NCBI RefSeq assembly: GCF_014635485.1
Contig: NZ_BMCX01000006.1
Coordinates: forward strand, 1 to 55,824
Reading direction: 5' to 3'
Origin: Corynebacterium pelargi
Lineage (GTDB): Bacteria; Actinomycetota; Actinomycetes; Mycobacteriales; Mycobacteriaceae
DNA: 55,824 nucleotides
In this document: positions 1 to 7,840 of the stretch, in pieces
Layout of the letters: the number at the start of each line of letters is the position of its first letter
How positions within the stretch are numbered: position 1 is the first letter of the stretch
Position numbers and translations under genes: made by a program
The notes under the pieces: model-generated
Databases searched by the model: none
Told to the model about the DNA's origin: nothing
Seen by the model: the letters and a program-made list of their open reading frames with translations, nothing else

Positions 1-60
1 GGTGGTGGTGACGTGGGCGCCGTCGTTGGGGATGGTGTGGGTGGTGGTGTCGAAGGGCAC
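1..60. repeat. Terminal 60-bp direct repeat, left copy
   Basis: Bases 1-60 are identical to bases 55765-55824. Both copies lie in the same frame and strand of an FprA-type gene, just before the C-terminal NADP-binding segment. I compared the two blocks base by base and found no mismatch. Confidence 0.95.
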
Positions 61-1029
61 GCCTGTGATGGGGGTGGAGCGGTAGCCGACGGCGCGGTAG
101 ACGGCTTGGATGTCCCAGTCGGTGGTGGTGCCGGTGGGCTGGACGTTGCCGGTGCCGTCGAGTTGGGTGCGTTCGGTGCGCAGGCCGGTGACGTGTCCGT
201 TGGTGCCGAGGATTTCGGTGGGGGATTCGAAAAAGTGGATGAATAGTTTGTGGGGTGCGCCTTTGGGTTCGCGCATGGCGTAGGCCTCGAGTGTTTGGCA
301 GACGAGGTCTTGGGATTTGGATTCGTGTCGGGTGGTAATGGAGGCGTCGTCGTAGTCGATGTCTTCGGGGTTGACGATGACTTCGATGGTGTCGGAGTGG
401 TCGAGTTCTTTGAGTTCGAGTGGGGTGAATTTGGCTTGGGCTGGGCCGCGTCGGCCGAAGATGTGGATTTCTTTGGCCTGGTTGTTTTTGAGGGTGTTGT
501 AGACGTTGTCGGGGATTTCGGTGGTGTGGAGTTCGTCGGCGGTTTTGGCGAGGATGCGTGCGACATCTAATGCGACGTTGCCGACACCGATGACGGCAAC
601 GCGTTCGGCGCTTAGGTCCCAGGTGCGTTGGAAGTCGGGGTTGCCGTCGTAGAAGCCGACGAATTCGCCAGCACCGTAGGAGCCTTCTAAGTCGATGCCG
701 GGGATGGTGAGGTCGCGGTCACCGGTGGCGCCGGTGGCGAAGATGATGGCGTCGTAGTATTCGCGGAGTTCGTCGATGGTGATGTCGTTGCCGACGTCGA
801 TGTTGCCGATGAGGCGGATCTGTGGTTTGTCGAGGATGTTGTGCAGGCTGGTGATGATGCCTTTGATGCGTGGGTGGTCGGGTGCGACGCCGTAGCGGAT
901 GAGGCCGAAGGGTGCGGGCATGCGTTCGATGAGGTCGATGGTGACGTCTTGGCCGGATTTGATGAGTAGGTCCGAGGCGTAGATCCCGGCGGGCCCGGCA
1001 CCAACAACAGCAACACGAAGGCTTGGCAT
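1..1029 (-). CDS. fpr2: FprA-type ferredoxin/flavodoxin-NADP+ reductase, N-terminal 343 residues (cut by window start)
   Basis: Adrenodoxin-reductase-like flavoprotein that passes electrons from NADPH to ferredoxin. The ATG at 1029 follows an AAAGGAA ribosome site. The protein opens with the FAD Rossmann motif VVGAGPAG (about residues 8-15) and the family signature PAPFGLIRYGVAPDHP. A second dinucleotide motif, VVGVGNVALDVAR, binds NADPH. The frame stays open to base 1, and about 108 C-terminal residues are missing compared with a normal protein of about 450. It diverges from cysI, so it is the likely electron supply for sulphite reductase. As I recall, C. glutamicum carries fpr2 beside cysI. 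A McbR-like operator lies 19 bases upstream. The last 60 bases equal the end of the window, so this gene and the one at the other end are either near-identical paralogues or one gene split by the contig ends. Confidence 0.9.
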   Translation of the reverse strand, partial: MPSLRVAVVGAGPAGIYASDLLIKSGQDVTIDLIERMPAPFGLIRYGVAPDHPRIKGIITSLHNILDKPQIRLIGNIDVGNDITIDELREYYDAIIFATGATGDRDLTIPGIDLEGSYGAGEFVGFYDGNPDFQRTWDLSAERVAVIGVGNVALDVARILAKTADELHTTEIPDNVYNTLKNNQAKEIHIFGRRGPAQAKFTPLELKELDHSDTIEVIVNPEDIDYDDASITTRHESKSQDLVCQTLEAYAMREPKGAPHKLFIHFFESPTEILGTNGHVTGLRTERTQLDGTGNVQPTGTTTDWDIQAVYRAVGYRSTPITGVPFDTTTHTIPNDGAHVTTT

Positions 1030-1047
1030 AAAGGTTCCTTTCAAAAA

Positions 1048-1063
1048 TGGACTAAGTGGTCTA
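1048..1063. promoter_or_regulatory. McbR-type operator upstream of fpr2
   Basis: TGGAC-N6-GTCTA, one mismatch from the C. glutamicum McbR consensus TAGAC-N6-GTCTA. It lies 19 bases before the fpr2 start, where a repressor would block transcription. McbR controls sulphur and methionine genes in corynebacteria. The binding itself is inferred. Confidence 0.65.
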
Positions 1064-1181
1064 GAAAATTACGCAAAGCGGCGTGTTTGACGCAATTTTT
1101 AGCCACATTTTCATTCATTGCGGTATTTATTCACGTTGCAGAAAATTTTTTAACAGCAGGTCACAGTGCCTAAATGGTAGG

Positions 1182-1197
1182 CAGACTAAAAAGTCTG
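1182..1197. promoter_or_regulatory. McbR-type operator in the cysI promoter region
   Basis: CAGAC-N6-GTCTG forms a near-perfect palindrome with flanking G/C (1181-1198). A second, half-conserved copy, TAGAC-N6-GTATG, follows at 1205-1220, with its centre 23 bases further on. Together with the site at 1048, the 239-base divergent region between fpr2 and cysI holds two to three candidate sites. The rest of this intergenic region is A/T-rich with no other clear signal. Confidence 0.65.
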
Positions 1198-1268
1198 CAC
1201 CAAATAGACTAGGCGGTATGGCTATTGTTCCTTAGCAACGGATTGCACCCGATGAAAAGGAACACACC

Positions 1269-2945
1269 ATGACCACCACCACGGCAAAACCCAGAACCCA
1301 AAGGGCTCGCCCACGCAAGCCAGAGGGGCAGTGGAAGATCGACGGCACCACACCCTTAAACGACGACGAGCGCATCAAACAAGAAGATGAAGGGCTCTCC
1401 GCCAAACAGCGCGTGATCGACATTTACTCAAAACAAGGCTTCGCCTCGATCCCCGCAGAAGACTTGGCCCCGCGCTTTAAGTGGCTCGGGCTTTATACCC
1501 AACGCAAACAAAACCTCGGCGGCGAACTCACCGGGCAATTAGATAACTCCGAGCTCCAAGACGAGTTCTTTATGATGCGCGTGCGCTTCGACGGCGGCCG
1601 CGTGACCCCACAACAGCTTCGCGTGGTGGGAGAGATCTCCCGGGATTTCGCCCGATCCACCGCCGATTTCACCGATCGCCAAAATATCCAACTGCACTGG
1701 ATCCGCATCGAAGATGTCCCAGAAATCTGGGATCGGCTTGAGGCGGTAGGTCTTTCTACCCTCATGGGCTGCGGCGATGTCCCGCGCGTGATCCTAGGCT
1801 CCCCGGTCGCTGGGGTTGCCGCCGATGAGATCATCGATGCCACCCCGGCAATTGATGCCATCGTCGAGGACTACTTGCTGCGCCCCGAATTCCAAAACCT
1901 ACCGCGCAAGTTCAAGTCAGCCATCTCCGGCAATGCCCGCCAAGACGTCACCCACGAAATTCAAGACGTCGCCTTTATCGGCGTTGAACACCCAGAATAT
2001 GGCCCCGGATTCGAATGCTTTGTTGGCGGCGGGCTATCCACCAACCCCATGCTTTCGCGCTCCTTAGGCGCATGGGTTCCGCTTGAGCGCGTACCGGAAG
2101 TATGGGCTGGTGTAGCAGGCATTTTCCGCGACTATGGCTTCCGGCGCCTGCGCAATCGCGCCCGCTTGAAGTTCCTCGTAGCCCAATGGGGCATTGAAAA
2201 ATTCCGCCAGGTGCTCGAAGAGGAATACCTAGAAGCCCCGCTTATCGACGGCCCCTCTGCCCCCATCCACCAGGGTGCGCGTGACCACATCGGCGTGCAT
2301 CAGCAACGCGATGGCCGCTTCTATGTGGGCGTGAAACCCACCGTTGGGCACGCCACCGGCGAACAGCTCATCCAGATCGCCGAGGTAGCTGAGTCCTTTG
2401 GCATTCAGCGCATCCGCACCACGCCGGATAAAGAACTGCTCTTTCTCGATGTAGAAGAACGCGACGTTGCTGCGCTTTCCAAGGCCCTTGATGCCACCGG
2501 CTTGTACTCCACGCCCAGTGAATTTCGCCGCGGCATTATCTCCTGCACCGGTTTGGAGTTTTGCAAGCTGGCGCACGTGACCACCAAAGCCCGCGCCATT
2601 GAGCTCGTCGACGAGCTCGAAGCTCGCCTTGGAGATCTCGACGTTCCCTTGAAGATCTCACTGAATGGCTGCCCCAATTCCTGCGCTCGCACGCAGGTGG
2701 CAGACATTGGGCTCAAAGGCCAAACCGTTACCGATGCTGAAGGCAACCGCGTTGAAGGCTTCCAAGTACACCTCGGTGGCGCACTGGGCCTGGAGTGGGG
2801 AAGGAAGCTGCGTGGACACAAGGTGATCGCCTCCGAGCTTGGCGATTATGTGGTGCGCGTGGTGGAGAAGTTCAAGCAACAACGCGAAGAGGGCGAGCAG
2901 TTCCGTGATTGGGTGCTGCGCGCCAGTGAGGAGGACCTGCAATGA
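1269..2945 (+). CDS. cysI: Ferredoxin-dependent assimilatory sulphite reductase
   Basis: Six-electron reduction of sulphite to sulphide using sirohaem and a [4Fe-4S] cluster. The length of 558 residues fits the ferredoxin-type family. The cluster and sirohaem cysteines are present in the usual C-x5-C ... C-x3-C spacing: C426 and C432 in SCTGLEFC, C468 and C472 in NGCPNSC. The ATG at 1269 has AAAAGG eight bases upstream. It is the first gene of a tightly overlapping operon (cysI-cysX-cysH-cysD-cysN-cysY-cysZ) and diverges from an FprA-type reductase, which fits a ferredoxin-linked electron route. McbR-like palindromes upstream suggest sulphur-responsive repression. A nitrite reductase is the main alternative for this fold, but the cys context settles it. 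Confidence 0.96.
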   Translation: MTTTTAKPRTQRARPRKPEGQWKIDGTTPLNDDERIKQEDEGLSAKQRVIDIYSKQGFASIPAEDLAPRFKWLGLYTQRKQNLGGELTGQLDNSELQDEFFMMRVRFDGGRVTPQQLRVVGEISRDFARSTADFTDRQNIQLHWIRIEDVPEIWDRLEAVGLSTLMGCGDVPRVILGSPVAGVAADEIIDATPAIDAIVEDYLLRPEFQNLPRKFKSAISGNARQDVTHEIQDVAFIGVEHPEYGPGFECFVGGGLSTNPMLSRSLGAWVPLERVPEVWAGVAGIFRDYGFRRLRNRARLKFLVAQWGIEKFRQVLEEEYLEAPLIDGPSAPIHQGARDHIGVHQQRDGRFYVGVKPTVGHATGEQLIQIAEVAESFGIQRIRTTPDKELLFLDVEERDVAALSKALDATGLYSTPSEFRRGIISCTGLEFCKLAHVTTKARAIELVDELEARLGDLDVPLKISLNGCPNSCARTQVADIGLKGQTVTDAEGNRVEGFQVHLGGALGLEWGRKLRGHKVIASELGDYVVRVVEKFKQQREEGEQFRDWVLRASEEDLQ

Positions 2946-3175
2946 GATTTCGTCGCAAGCCAAACCCCAACCGCAACCACCCACTGCACTGCCCCTATTG
3001 CGCCAGCGAAGAACTCTTCCCGGCAGAAGAAAGCGACTTCGCCTGGAGCTGTGTTGCCTGCCTGCGCGTGTTTGAAGTGCTCTTTCACGGCCAAAACGCC
3101 CCCGAGCACCAGCCCGAACCAGCCCTATCCACCTCCGAGGCAATCGCCCGATCCGTAGCGAAGGTCAAAGCATGA
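2942..3175 (+). CDS. cysX: Small CysX protein with two CxxC knuckles
   Basis: A 77-residue protein whose ATG overlaps the cysI stop by four bases (ATGA), showing translational coupling. It has a CPYC pair near residue 17 and an SCVAC pair near residue 37, about 20 residues apart. This is a zinc-ribbon or rubredoxin-like arrangement rather than a classical ferredoxin cluster motif. The basic N-terminus and the acidic, alanine-rich tail are unconserved-looking. In C. glutamicum the gene at this place is called cysX and is usually described as ferredoxin-like. Whether it carries electrons or zinc is not shown by the sequence. The position between cysI and cysH suggests an accessory role in sulphite or APS reduction. 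Confidence 0.85.
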   Translation: MRFRRKPNPNRNHPLHCPYCASEELFPAEESDFAWSCVACLRVFEVLFHGQNAPEHQPEPALSTSEAIARSVAKVKA

Positions 3176-3843
3176 ACCACGCACTCGATAACGCCGTCAA
3201 AAGCGCTGAAGAGATCCTCACCTGGGCAAATGAGCATGTCCATGGCTCCATCGCGGTGACGTTATCTATGGAGAACACGGTGCTGGCAGAGTTAGCCAAC
3301 CGCTACCTTCCCCGCGCAGACTTTCTCTTTTTAGATACCGAGTACCACTTCCCGGAAACCCTTGAAGTGGCCGACGCCGTAGAGCAGCGCTATCCCCAAA
3401 CACTCGTGCGCGCCACCGCCGAGCTGAGCAGAAAAGAACAGGACCAAAAGTATGGCCCCATGCTCTATATGCGAGATCCCGGCGCCTGCTGCCAGATGCG
3501 CAAAGTAGCACCGCTGCACAACACCTTGGCCAACTACGCAGGCTGGGTCACCGGTATCCGCCGTGCCGATGGGCCAAGCCGTGCCGATGCTCCTGGCGTG
3601 AGTAAGGATGCGGCCGGACGCTGGAAGATCTCTCCACTGATTCATTGGTCGCTGGAAGATACTGAGGCATTTATCCAATCCGAAGGCCTGATTCGCCACC
3701 CGCTGACTACCCAGGGCTACCCCTCCATTGGCTGTGCTACCTGCACGCTTCCGGTAAGCCCCGGCGATGACCCGCGCGCTGGGCGTTGGGCCGGGCATAA
3801 CAAGACCGAATGTGGCCTGCATGTAGAAGGAGCTCGCTCATGA
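3172..3843 (+). CDS. cysH: Adenylylsulphate (APS) reductase
   Basis: Reduces APS to sulphite and AMP with thioredoxin-type reductant. The 223-residue protein has a cysteine pair at C106-C107 and a C188-x2-C191 pair. These four cysteines bind the [4Fe-4S] cluster and mark APS reductases rather than PAPS reductases. The catalytic cysteine is C214 in the C-terminal ECGLH motif. The start overlaps cysX by four bases. There is no cysC (APS kinase) in the operon, which fits direct use of APS made by CysDN. All key residues are intact. Confidence 0.95.
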   Translation: MNHALDNAVKSAEEILTWANEHVHGSIAVTLSMENTVLAELANRYLPRADFLFLDTEYHFPETLEVADAVEQRYPQTLVRATAELSRKEQDQKYGPMLYMRDPGACCQMRKVAPLHNTLANYAGWVTGIRRADGPSRADAPGVSKDAAGRWKISPLIHWSLEDTEAFIQSEGLIRHPLTTQGYPSIGCATCTLPVSPGDDPRAGRWAGHNKTECGLHVEGARS

Positions 3844-4739
3844 ACACTCAAACCCTCACCCCGCACTTACAAGATCTAGAAAACGAGTCCATCCATATTC
3901 TGCGCGAGGTGGCCGGGCAATTTGATACCCCTGCGCTGCTATTTTCCGGTGGCAAGGATTCGGTGGTGGTATTCGAGCTCGCCCGGCGTGCCTTCGCCCC
4001 GGCAAAGGTGCCCTTTGAGCTTTTGCACGTTGATACCGGCCACAACTTCCCCGAGGTGATTGCATTTCGCGATGATCTGGTTCGGCGCACCGGGGCGCGT
4101 TTGCATGTGGCGTATGTGCAGGACTGGATTGATCGCGGCGAGTTGCAGGAACGCGCCGATGGCACCCGCAATCCGCTGCAAACTGTGCCGCTGGTAGAGA
4201 CGATCGAGGCCCGCGGCTATGACGCAGTGCTTGGCGGGGCTCGCCGCGATGAGGAGCGAGCCCGGGCGAAAGAACGTGTGTTTTCTGTGCGCGATGCTTT
4301 CGGTGGTTGGGATCCGCGCCGGCAGCGCCCTGAATTGTGGAACCTTTATAACGGCGGCCATCAGCCTGGTGAAAACGTGCGCGTATTCCCCATTTCCAAC
4401 TGGACGGAACAGGATATTTGGGAATATATCGCCGCCCGCAACATTGCATTGCCTCCAATTTATTTTGCCCACGAGCGCGAGGTCTTCGAGCGCGACGGCA
4501 TGTGGTTGAGCCCAGGGCCTTGGGGCGGGCAAGACCAGCCCCTAGAAACCAAGCAGGTGCGCTATCGCACGGTGGGGGATATGTCGTGCACGGGTGCGGT
4601 GCTTTCGCAGGCCAGCACCGTTGAAGAGGTGATTGCCGAGGTAGCCACCTCCACCATGACCGAGCGGGGAGCGACCCGCGCCGACGACAGGCTCAGCGAA
4701 TCTGCCATGGAAGACCGTAAAAAGGAAGGCTATTTCTGA
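3840..4739 (+). CDS. cysD: Sulphate adenylyltransferase subunit 2
   Basis: Catalytic adenylyltransferase subunit of ATP sulphurylase: it makes APS from ATP and sulphate together with the GTPase CysN. The 299-residue protein has the N-type ATP pyrophosphatase P-loop SGGKDS at residues 36-41. Other family landmarks include HVDTGHNFPE and the arginine-rich GARRDEERARAKER. I chose the ATG at 3840 because it overlaps the cysH stop in an ATGA junction and follows an AGGAG ribosome site inside cysH. An upstream in-frame start at 3810 would add residues absent from the family. The C-terminus MEDRKKEGYF is the expected ending. Confidence 0.95.
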   Translation: MNTQTLTPHLQDLENESIHILREVAGQFDTPALLFSGGKDSVVVFELARRAFAPAKVPFELLHVDTGHNFPEVIAFRDDLVRRTGARLHVAYVQDWIDRGELQERADGTRNPLQTVPLVETIEARGYDAVLGGARRDEERARAKERVFSVRDAFGGWDPRRQRPELWNLYNGGHQPGENVRVFPISNWTEQDIWEYIAARNIALPPIYFAHEREVFERDGMWLSPGPWGGQDQPLETKQVRYRTVGDMSCTGAVLSQASTVEEVIAEVATSTMTERGATRADDRLSESAMEDRKKEGYF

Positions 4740-5923
4740 TGACTCTCACCGCCCTTGCCCAGCGCCAAACCCTACGCCTATGCACCGCAGGATCCGTCGA
4801 CGACGGCAAATCCACCTTCGTTGGCCGCCTGCTGCACGACACTAAATCCGTGCTCGCCGATCAGCTCGCCAGCGTGGAGCGCACCTCCGCCGATCGTGGC
4901 TTTGAAGGCCTTGACCTTTCCTTGCTTGTCGACGGCCTGCGTGCCGAACGCGAACAAGGCATCACCATTGATGTGGCCTATCGTTATTTTGCCACTGACA
5001 AACGCGCGTTCATCCTCGCCGATACCCCAGGCCACGTGCAGTACACCCGCAACACTGTCACCGGCGTTTCTACCTCCGAGGTGGTGGTATTGCTTGTCGA
5101 TGCCCGCCACGGCGTGGTGGAACAAACTCGTCGCCATGCACAGGTGGCTGCGCTGCTGGGTGTGCATGATGTGATCCTGGCAGTAAACAAGATCGACTTG
5201 GTTGGCTTTGATGAGGCCACCTTTAGAGCCATCGAGGCCGAGTTCCACGCGCTCGCTGCACAACTTGGCATTCAACGCCCCAAGGCCGTGCCCATTTCCG
5301 CGCTGCGCGGCGATAATGTGGCCGAGCCTTCTTCCAATATGAGCTGGTACGAAGGCCCCACGGTGCTGTCCTTGTTGGAGCATATTGAGCTACCGGAGCC
5401 GGATTTCGATCACTTCCGTTTCCCCATCCAATACGTGATTCGTGACCACGCCAGCGATTACCGAGGCTATGCCGGCCAGGTGCACACCGGGCGCGTGCGC
5501 GTGGGCGATGAGGTGCTGCTGCCGGGGCATCGTCGCAGCACGGTGGTTGGCATTGATGGTGGTGTCGGCGATGCCGGCGACTCCATTGTCTTGCGCCTTG
5601 CCGATGATATTGACCTCTGCCGTGGGGATCTCATCACCGATGAGTACCGCCCGGAAGACGTGCGCGAATTCGAGGCCACCGTGGTCAGCCTGCACGAGCA
5701 GGGCCTGCGCCAAGGCCAGCGTGTGGCCATTCGCTATGGTGCTTCGCTGCAAAAGGCCAAGATTCTTGAGGCTCCCACCCTGGAGCTGAACGATATTGCC
5801 ACGGTGCGCGTGCTGCTTGCCCAGCCGCTTCCCATCGAGCCCTATGCTGCTCGCGGCAAGGTCGGCGCCATGCTCTTCGTCGACGAGCACAGCGGCGACA
5901 CCTTAGCTGCGGGGCTTTCGTGA
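4739..5923 (+). CDS. cysN: Sulphate adenylyltransferase subunit 1 (GTPase)
   Basis: Regulatory GTPase subunit of ATP sulphurylase; GTP hydrolysis drives APS synthesis by CysD. Translation-factor GTPase motifs are clear: GSVDDGKST near residues 18-26, DTPGHVQY and NKIDLV. EF-Tu-like beta-barrel domains follow. It has 394 residues against about 475 for E. coli CysN. It lacks the fused APS kinase domain of mycobacterial CysNC, in keeping with an APS reductase route. The start codon shares one base with the cysD stop. No motif residue appears lost, so the short length reflects trimmed loops and C-terminus. Confidence 0.94.
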   Translation: MTLTALAQRQTLRLCTAGSVDDGKSTFVGRLLHDTKSVLADQLASVERTSADRGFEGLDLSLLVDGLRAEREQGITIDVAYRYFATDKRAFILADTPGHVQYTRNTVTGVSTSEVVVLLVDARHGVVEQTRRHAQVAALLGVHDVILAVNKIDLVGFDEATFRAIEAEFHALAAQLGIQRPKAVPISALRGDNVAEPSSNMSWYEGPTVLSLLEHIELPEPDFDHFRFPIQYVIRDHASDYRGYAGQVHTGRVRVGDEVLLPGHRRSTVVGIDGGVGDAGDSIVLRLADDIDLCRGDLITDEYRPEDVREFEATVVSLHEQGLRQGQRVAIRYGASLQKAKILEAPTLELNDIATVRVLLAQPLPIEPYAARGKVGAMLFVDEHSGDTLAAGLS

Positions 5924-6510
5924 GTGCGCTGGTCACCCTCGCCCATGGCTCGCGCCATCCGGGTGCCGACGTTGCAACGCTGAGCTTTCAAGCCGGCGCC
6001 AAGGCCGTTGCCTACTTGGATTTTTCCGAAGACACCTTGGCTGCCGTTGCAAAGCGGCTCCAAGAACACCTGGTGGTTGTGCCGTTGCTGTTTAGCAACG
6101 CCTTCCACGCGCGCTTCGACGCACCGCAGGCAGCGCGCGAGGCTGAGGCTTTTGCCCCCATCACCCTGGCCCGCCCTTTGGGGATGGGCCAGGACATCAT
6201 CGCCGCGCTGCCAGAGCCACAAGCCACCCCGGTGCTGTTTCATGTGGGATCCAAGCGCAGCACCGAGGCCCAGGCATTAGCCCAGCATTTGGGCTGGTTG
6301 GAGGTGGCTGCCACCCAAGGGGGAGTGGCTGAGCTTCGTGCGCTGAGCAGCACACATCCCCGCCTGCACGTGATCCCACTGTTTGTCACCGATGGCCTGC
6401 TGCTTGCCCAGGCCCGCGAGGCTGATTATCCCGGCGAGGTCATCTTTGATCAGCCCCTTGGTACCAAACTTTCGCCCATTATCCGCGCCCGATTTGAGGA
6501 GGCAGTATGA
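5920..6510 (+). CDS. cysY: Sirohydrochlorin ferrochelatase-like protein (CysY)
   Basis: CbiX/SirB-type chelatase that would insert iron into sirohydrochlorin to make the sirohaem needed by CysI. The 196-residue protein begins with the family N-terminus LVTLAHGSRHP, whose histidine is the usual metal-site residue. The second half repeats the fold, with PLFVTDGLL in place of a second conserved histidine loop. The start is GTG at 5920, overlapping the cysN stop (GTGA). The operon position gives the pathway role. The C. glutamicum gene at this place is called cysY. Confidence 0.85.
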   Translation: MSALVTLAHGSRHPGADVATLSFQAGAKAVAYLDFSEDTLAAVAKRLQEHLVVVPLLFSNAFHARFDAPQAAREAEAFAPITLARPLGMGQDIIAALPEPQATPVLFHVGSKRSTEAQALAQHLGWLEVAATQGGVAELRALSSTHPRLHVIPLFVTDGLLLAQAREADYPGEVIFDQPLGTKLSPIIRARFEEAV

Positions 6511-7406
6511 AAAAGCTGCTAGTCATTGCCATCGCTGGTGCTGCTGCCCAGCTTGTCGACGGCGGCATCGGCATGGGTTTCGGTGCGCTTTCTACCTCCA
6601 TGCTGATCTTCTTGGCAGGCCTTGGCCCTGCGCAGGCCAGCGCGGTGGTACACACCGCCGAGGTTGGCACCACCTTATTTTCGGGGATCAGCCACTGGAA
6701 ATTCGGCAATATCGACGCCAAGGTGCTGCTCAAAATCGGTGTTCCCGGAGCCATCGGTGCTTTTCTCGGCGCCAATGTGCTCACGCAGCTTTCCTCCGAA
6801 GCGGCTAGACCAATTACTCAAACCATCTTGGCGCTGATCGGTGCGAATCTCTTGTGGCGTTTTGCCCGCGGCAAGGCTCGCAGAGTAGAGCGTTCCTATC
6901 GCTCAGGCGTGCTGGGTTGCTTGGGATTATTTGGAGGCTTCATCGATGCCTCCGGCGGCGGTGGCTGGGGGCCTGTGACTACCTCATCGCTTTTAAGCAT
7001 GGGCAGGCAATCGCCACGCAAGATCGTAGGGACAGTCAGCGCCGCGGAATTTCTCGTGTCACTGTCTGCCACCCTCGGCTTCGCCTTCGGCATGCGCGAG
7101 GCGCTGTTAGAAAATATTGGCGCGATCATTGCGCTGCTCATCGGTGGCGCGATCACCTCGCCGCTTGCCGCCTGGCTCATTTCACGCATGAACCCCACCG
7201 CCCTTGGTGGGCTGGTGGGGACAGCACTCATGGTGGTTAATGTGCCAAGCCTGCCGCTGAAGTTGGTTCTGCTGGCAGTTGGCCTTGGGGTGACGCTTCG
7301 AGGCTTTATTAGAAGCAAACAGGAGCGCCCGTTGCGGTCGCGAGTAGTGCGTTCCACTGAGCCAGAGAGTAACCGGCAGGAAGATTTAATCCCCCAAGCC
7401 AGGTAG
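6507..7406 (+). CDS. cysZ: TauE/SafE-family permease (CysZ), putative sulphate or sulphur-compound transporter
   Basis: A 299-residue integral membrane protein with about eight hydrophobic segments. It has the internal repeat typical of TauE/SafE permeases (GGIGMGFGALST near residue 19, and DASGGGGWGPVTTS in the second half). Its ATG overlaps the cysY stop by four bases, making it the last gene of the cys operon. In C. glutamicum this gene, cysZ, is proposed to import sulphate. It is unrelated to E. coli CysZ. The hydrophilic C-terminal tail, from about residue 268, is encoded by DNA that also encodes the C-terminus of the convergent gene at 7309-7746, so the two genes overlap by 98 bases. 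Confidence 0.86.
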   Translation: MKKLLVIAIAGAAAQLVDGGIGMGFGALSTSMLIFLAGLGPAQASAVVHTAEVGTTLFSGISHWKFGNIDAKVLLKIGVPGAIGAFLGANVLTQLSSEAARPITQTILALIGANLLWRFARGKARRVERSYRSGVLGCLGLFGGFIDASGGGGWGPVTTSSLLSMGRQSPRKIVGTVSAAEFLVSLSATLGFAFGMREALLENIGAIIALLIGGAITSPLAAWLISRMNPTALGGLVGTALMVVNVPSLPLKLVLLAVGLGVTLRGFIRSKQERPLRSRVVRSTEPESNRQEDLIPQAR

Positions 7407-7746
7407 TGGTGGCAATGCCACGGGCTTGAAGCGCCTTCAGGGGATCGCCCAGATTCCCAGAGGCGCTAAAGATGGCTTTGGATACGCGGGCCTTTGCCTC
7501 AATTTCCACCTGGAAATCGGTATCGAGCACCAGGTCGTAGAGGGAATCTAATTCAGTATCCACGGGCACGTTGCCAATAAAACGAACGGTAGAAGCGCTT
7601 GGCTTGCCCTTGCCATAGGGGGCGAGGCCTGCAGGTGCGGGAGCTTGGTCGATGAGGTCGATGTGCATGGGGCGCTTGCAGGACATGAGGAGGTCCGAGA
7701 GGTAAAGGCCAGTGGCGGTAGCACCAACAACTGCAATGCGAAGCAT
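7309..7746 (-). CDS. Miniature FprA-like protein (N-terminal FAD-domain fragment only)
   Basis: A 145-residue protein that resembles the first 100 or so residues of the FprA at 1-1029. Both share AVVGA.x.TG/AG.Y.SDLL, then IDLI..xPAP.GL.xYG, then VRFIGNVPVD against IRLIGNIDVG. A stretch of about 20 residues (PDHPRIKG region) is deleted. The FAD-binding glycine motif GAGPAG has become GATATG, so flavin binding is doubtful. No NADPH domain follows. It has its own AAGGAGG ribosome site, an ATG at 7746 and a TAGAC-N6-GTCTG operator 15 bases upstream, which argue for a real regulated gene and not debris. It overlaps the end of cysZ convergently. Function unknown; a regulatory, scaffold or decoy role in sulphur metabolism is speculation. 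Confidence 0.7.
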   Translation of the reverse strand: MLRIAVVGATATGLYLSDLLMSCKRPMHIDLIDQAPAPAGLAPYGKGKPSASTVRFIGNVPVDTELDSLYDLVLDTDFQVEIEAKARVSKAIFSASGNLGDPLKALQARGIATTTWLGGLNLPAGYSLAQWNALLATATGAPVCF

Positions 7747-7760
7747 GAGGATCCTCCTTC

Positions 7761-7776
7761 TAGACTAACTAGTCTG
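7761..7776. promoter_or_regulatory. McbR-type operator between mini-FprA and nucleosidase genes
   Basis: TAGAC-N6-GTCTG, one mismatch from the McbR consensus. It lies 15 bases upstream of the mini-FprA start (minus strand) and 65 bases before the nucleosidase start. A degenerate second copy, TAGAC-N6-GTACG, lies at 7816-7831 directly before the nucleosidase. A divergent pair of McbR-controlled genes is inferred. Confidence 0.65.
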
Positions 7777-7815
7777 CAAATATAGCACTAAGTGGTTCAT
7801 GAGGGAAGATCTTTC

Positions 7816-7831
7816 TAGACCAAGTGGTACG
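7816..7831. promoter_or_regulatory. Half-conserved McbR-type operator before the nucleosidase gene
   Basis: TAGAC-N6-GTACG: a perfect left half and a weak right half, ending ten bases before the ATG at 7841. It may cooperate with the better site at 7761-7776. Confidence 0.4.
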
Positions 7832-7840
7832 GTTTGGGGC

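Noticed and set aside
1..570. Glycine/valine-rich plus-strand frames and GGTGGT-type repeats at the window start
   Set aside because: They are the reverse of Thr/Asp-rich codons (ACC, GAC) in the fpr gene; not a repeat protein or a CRISPR array.
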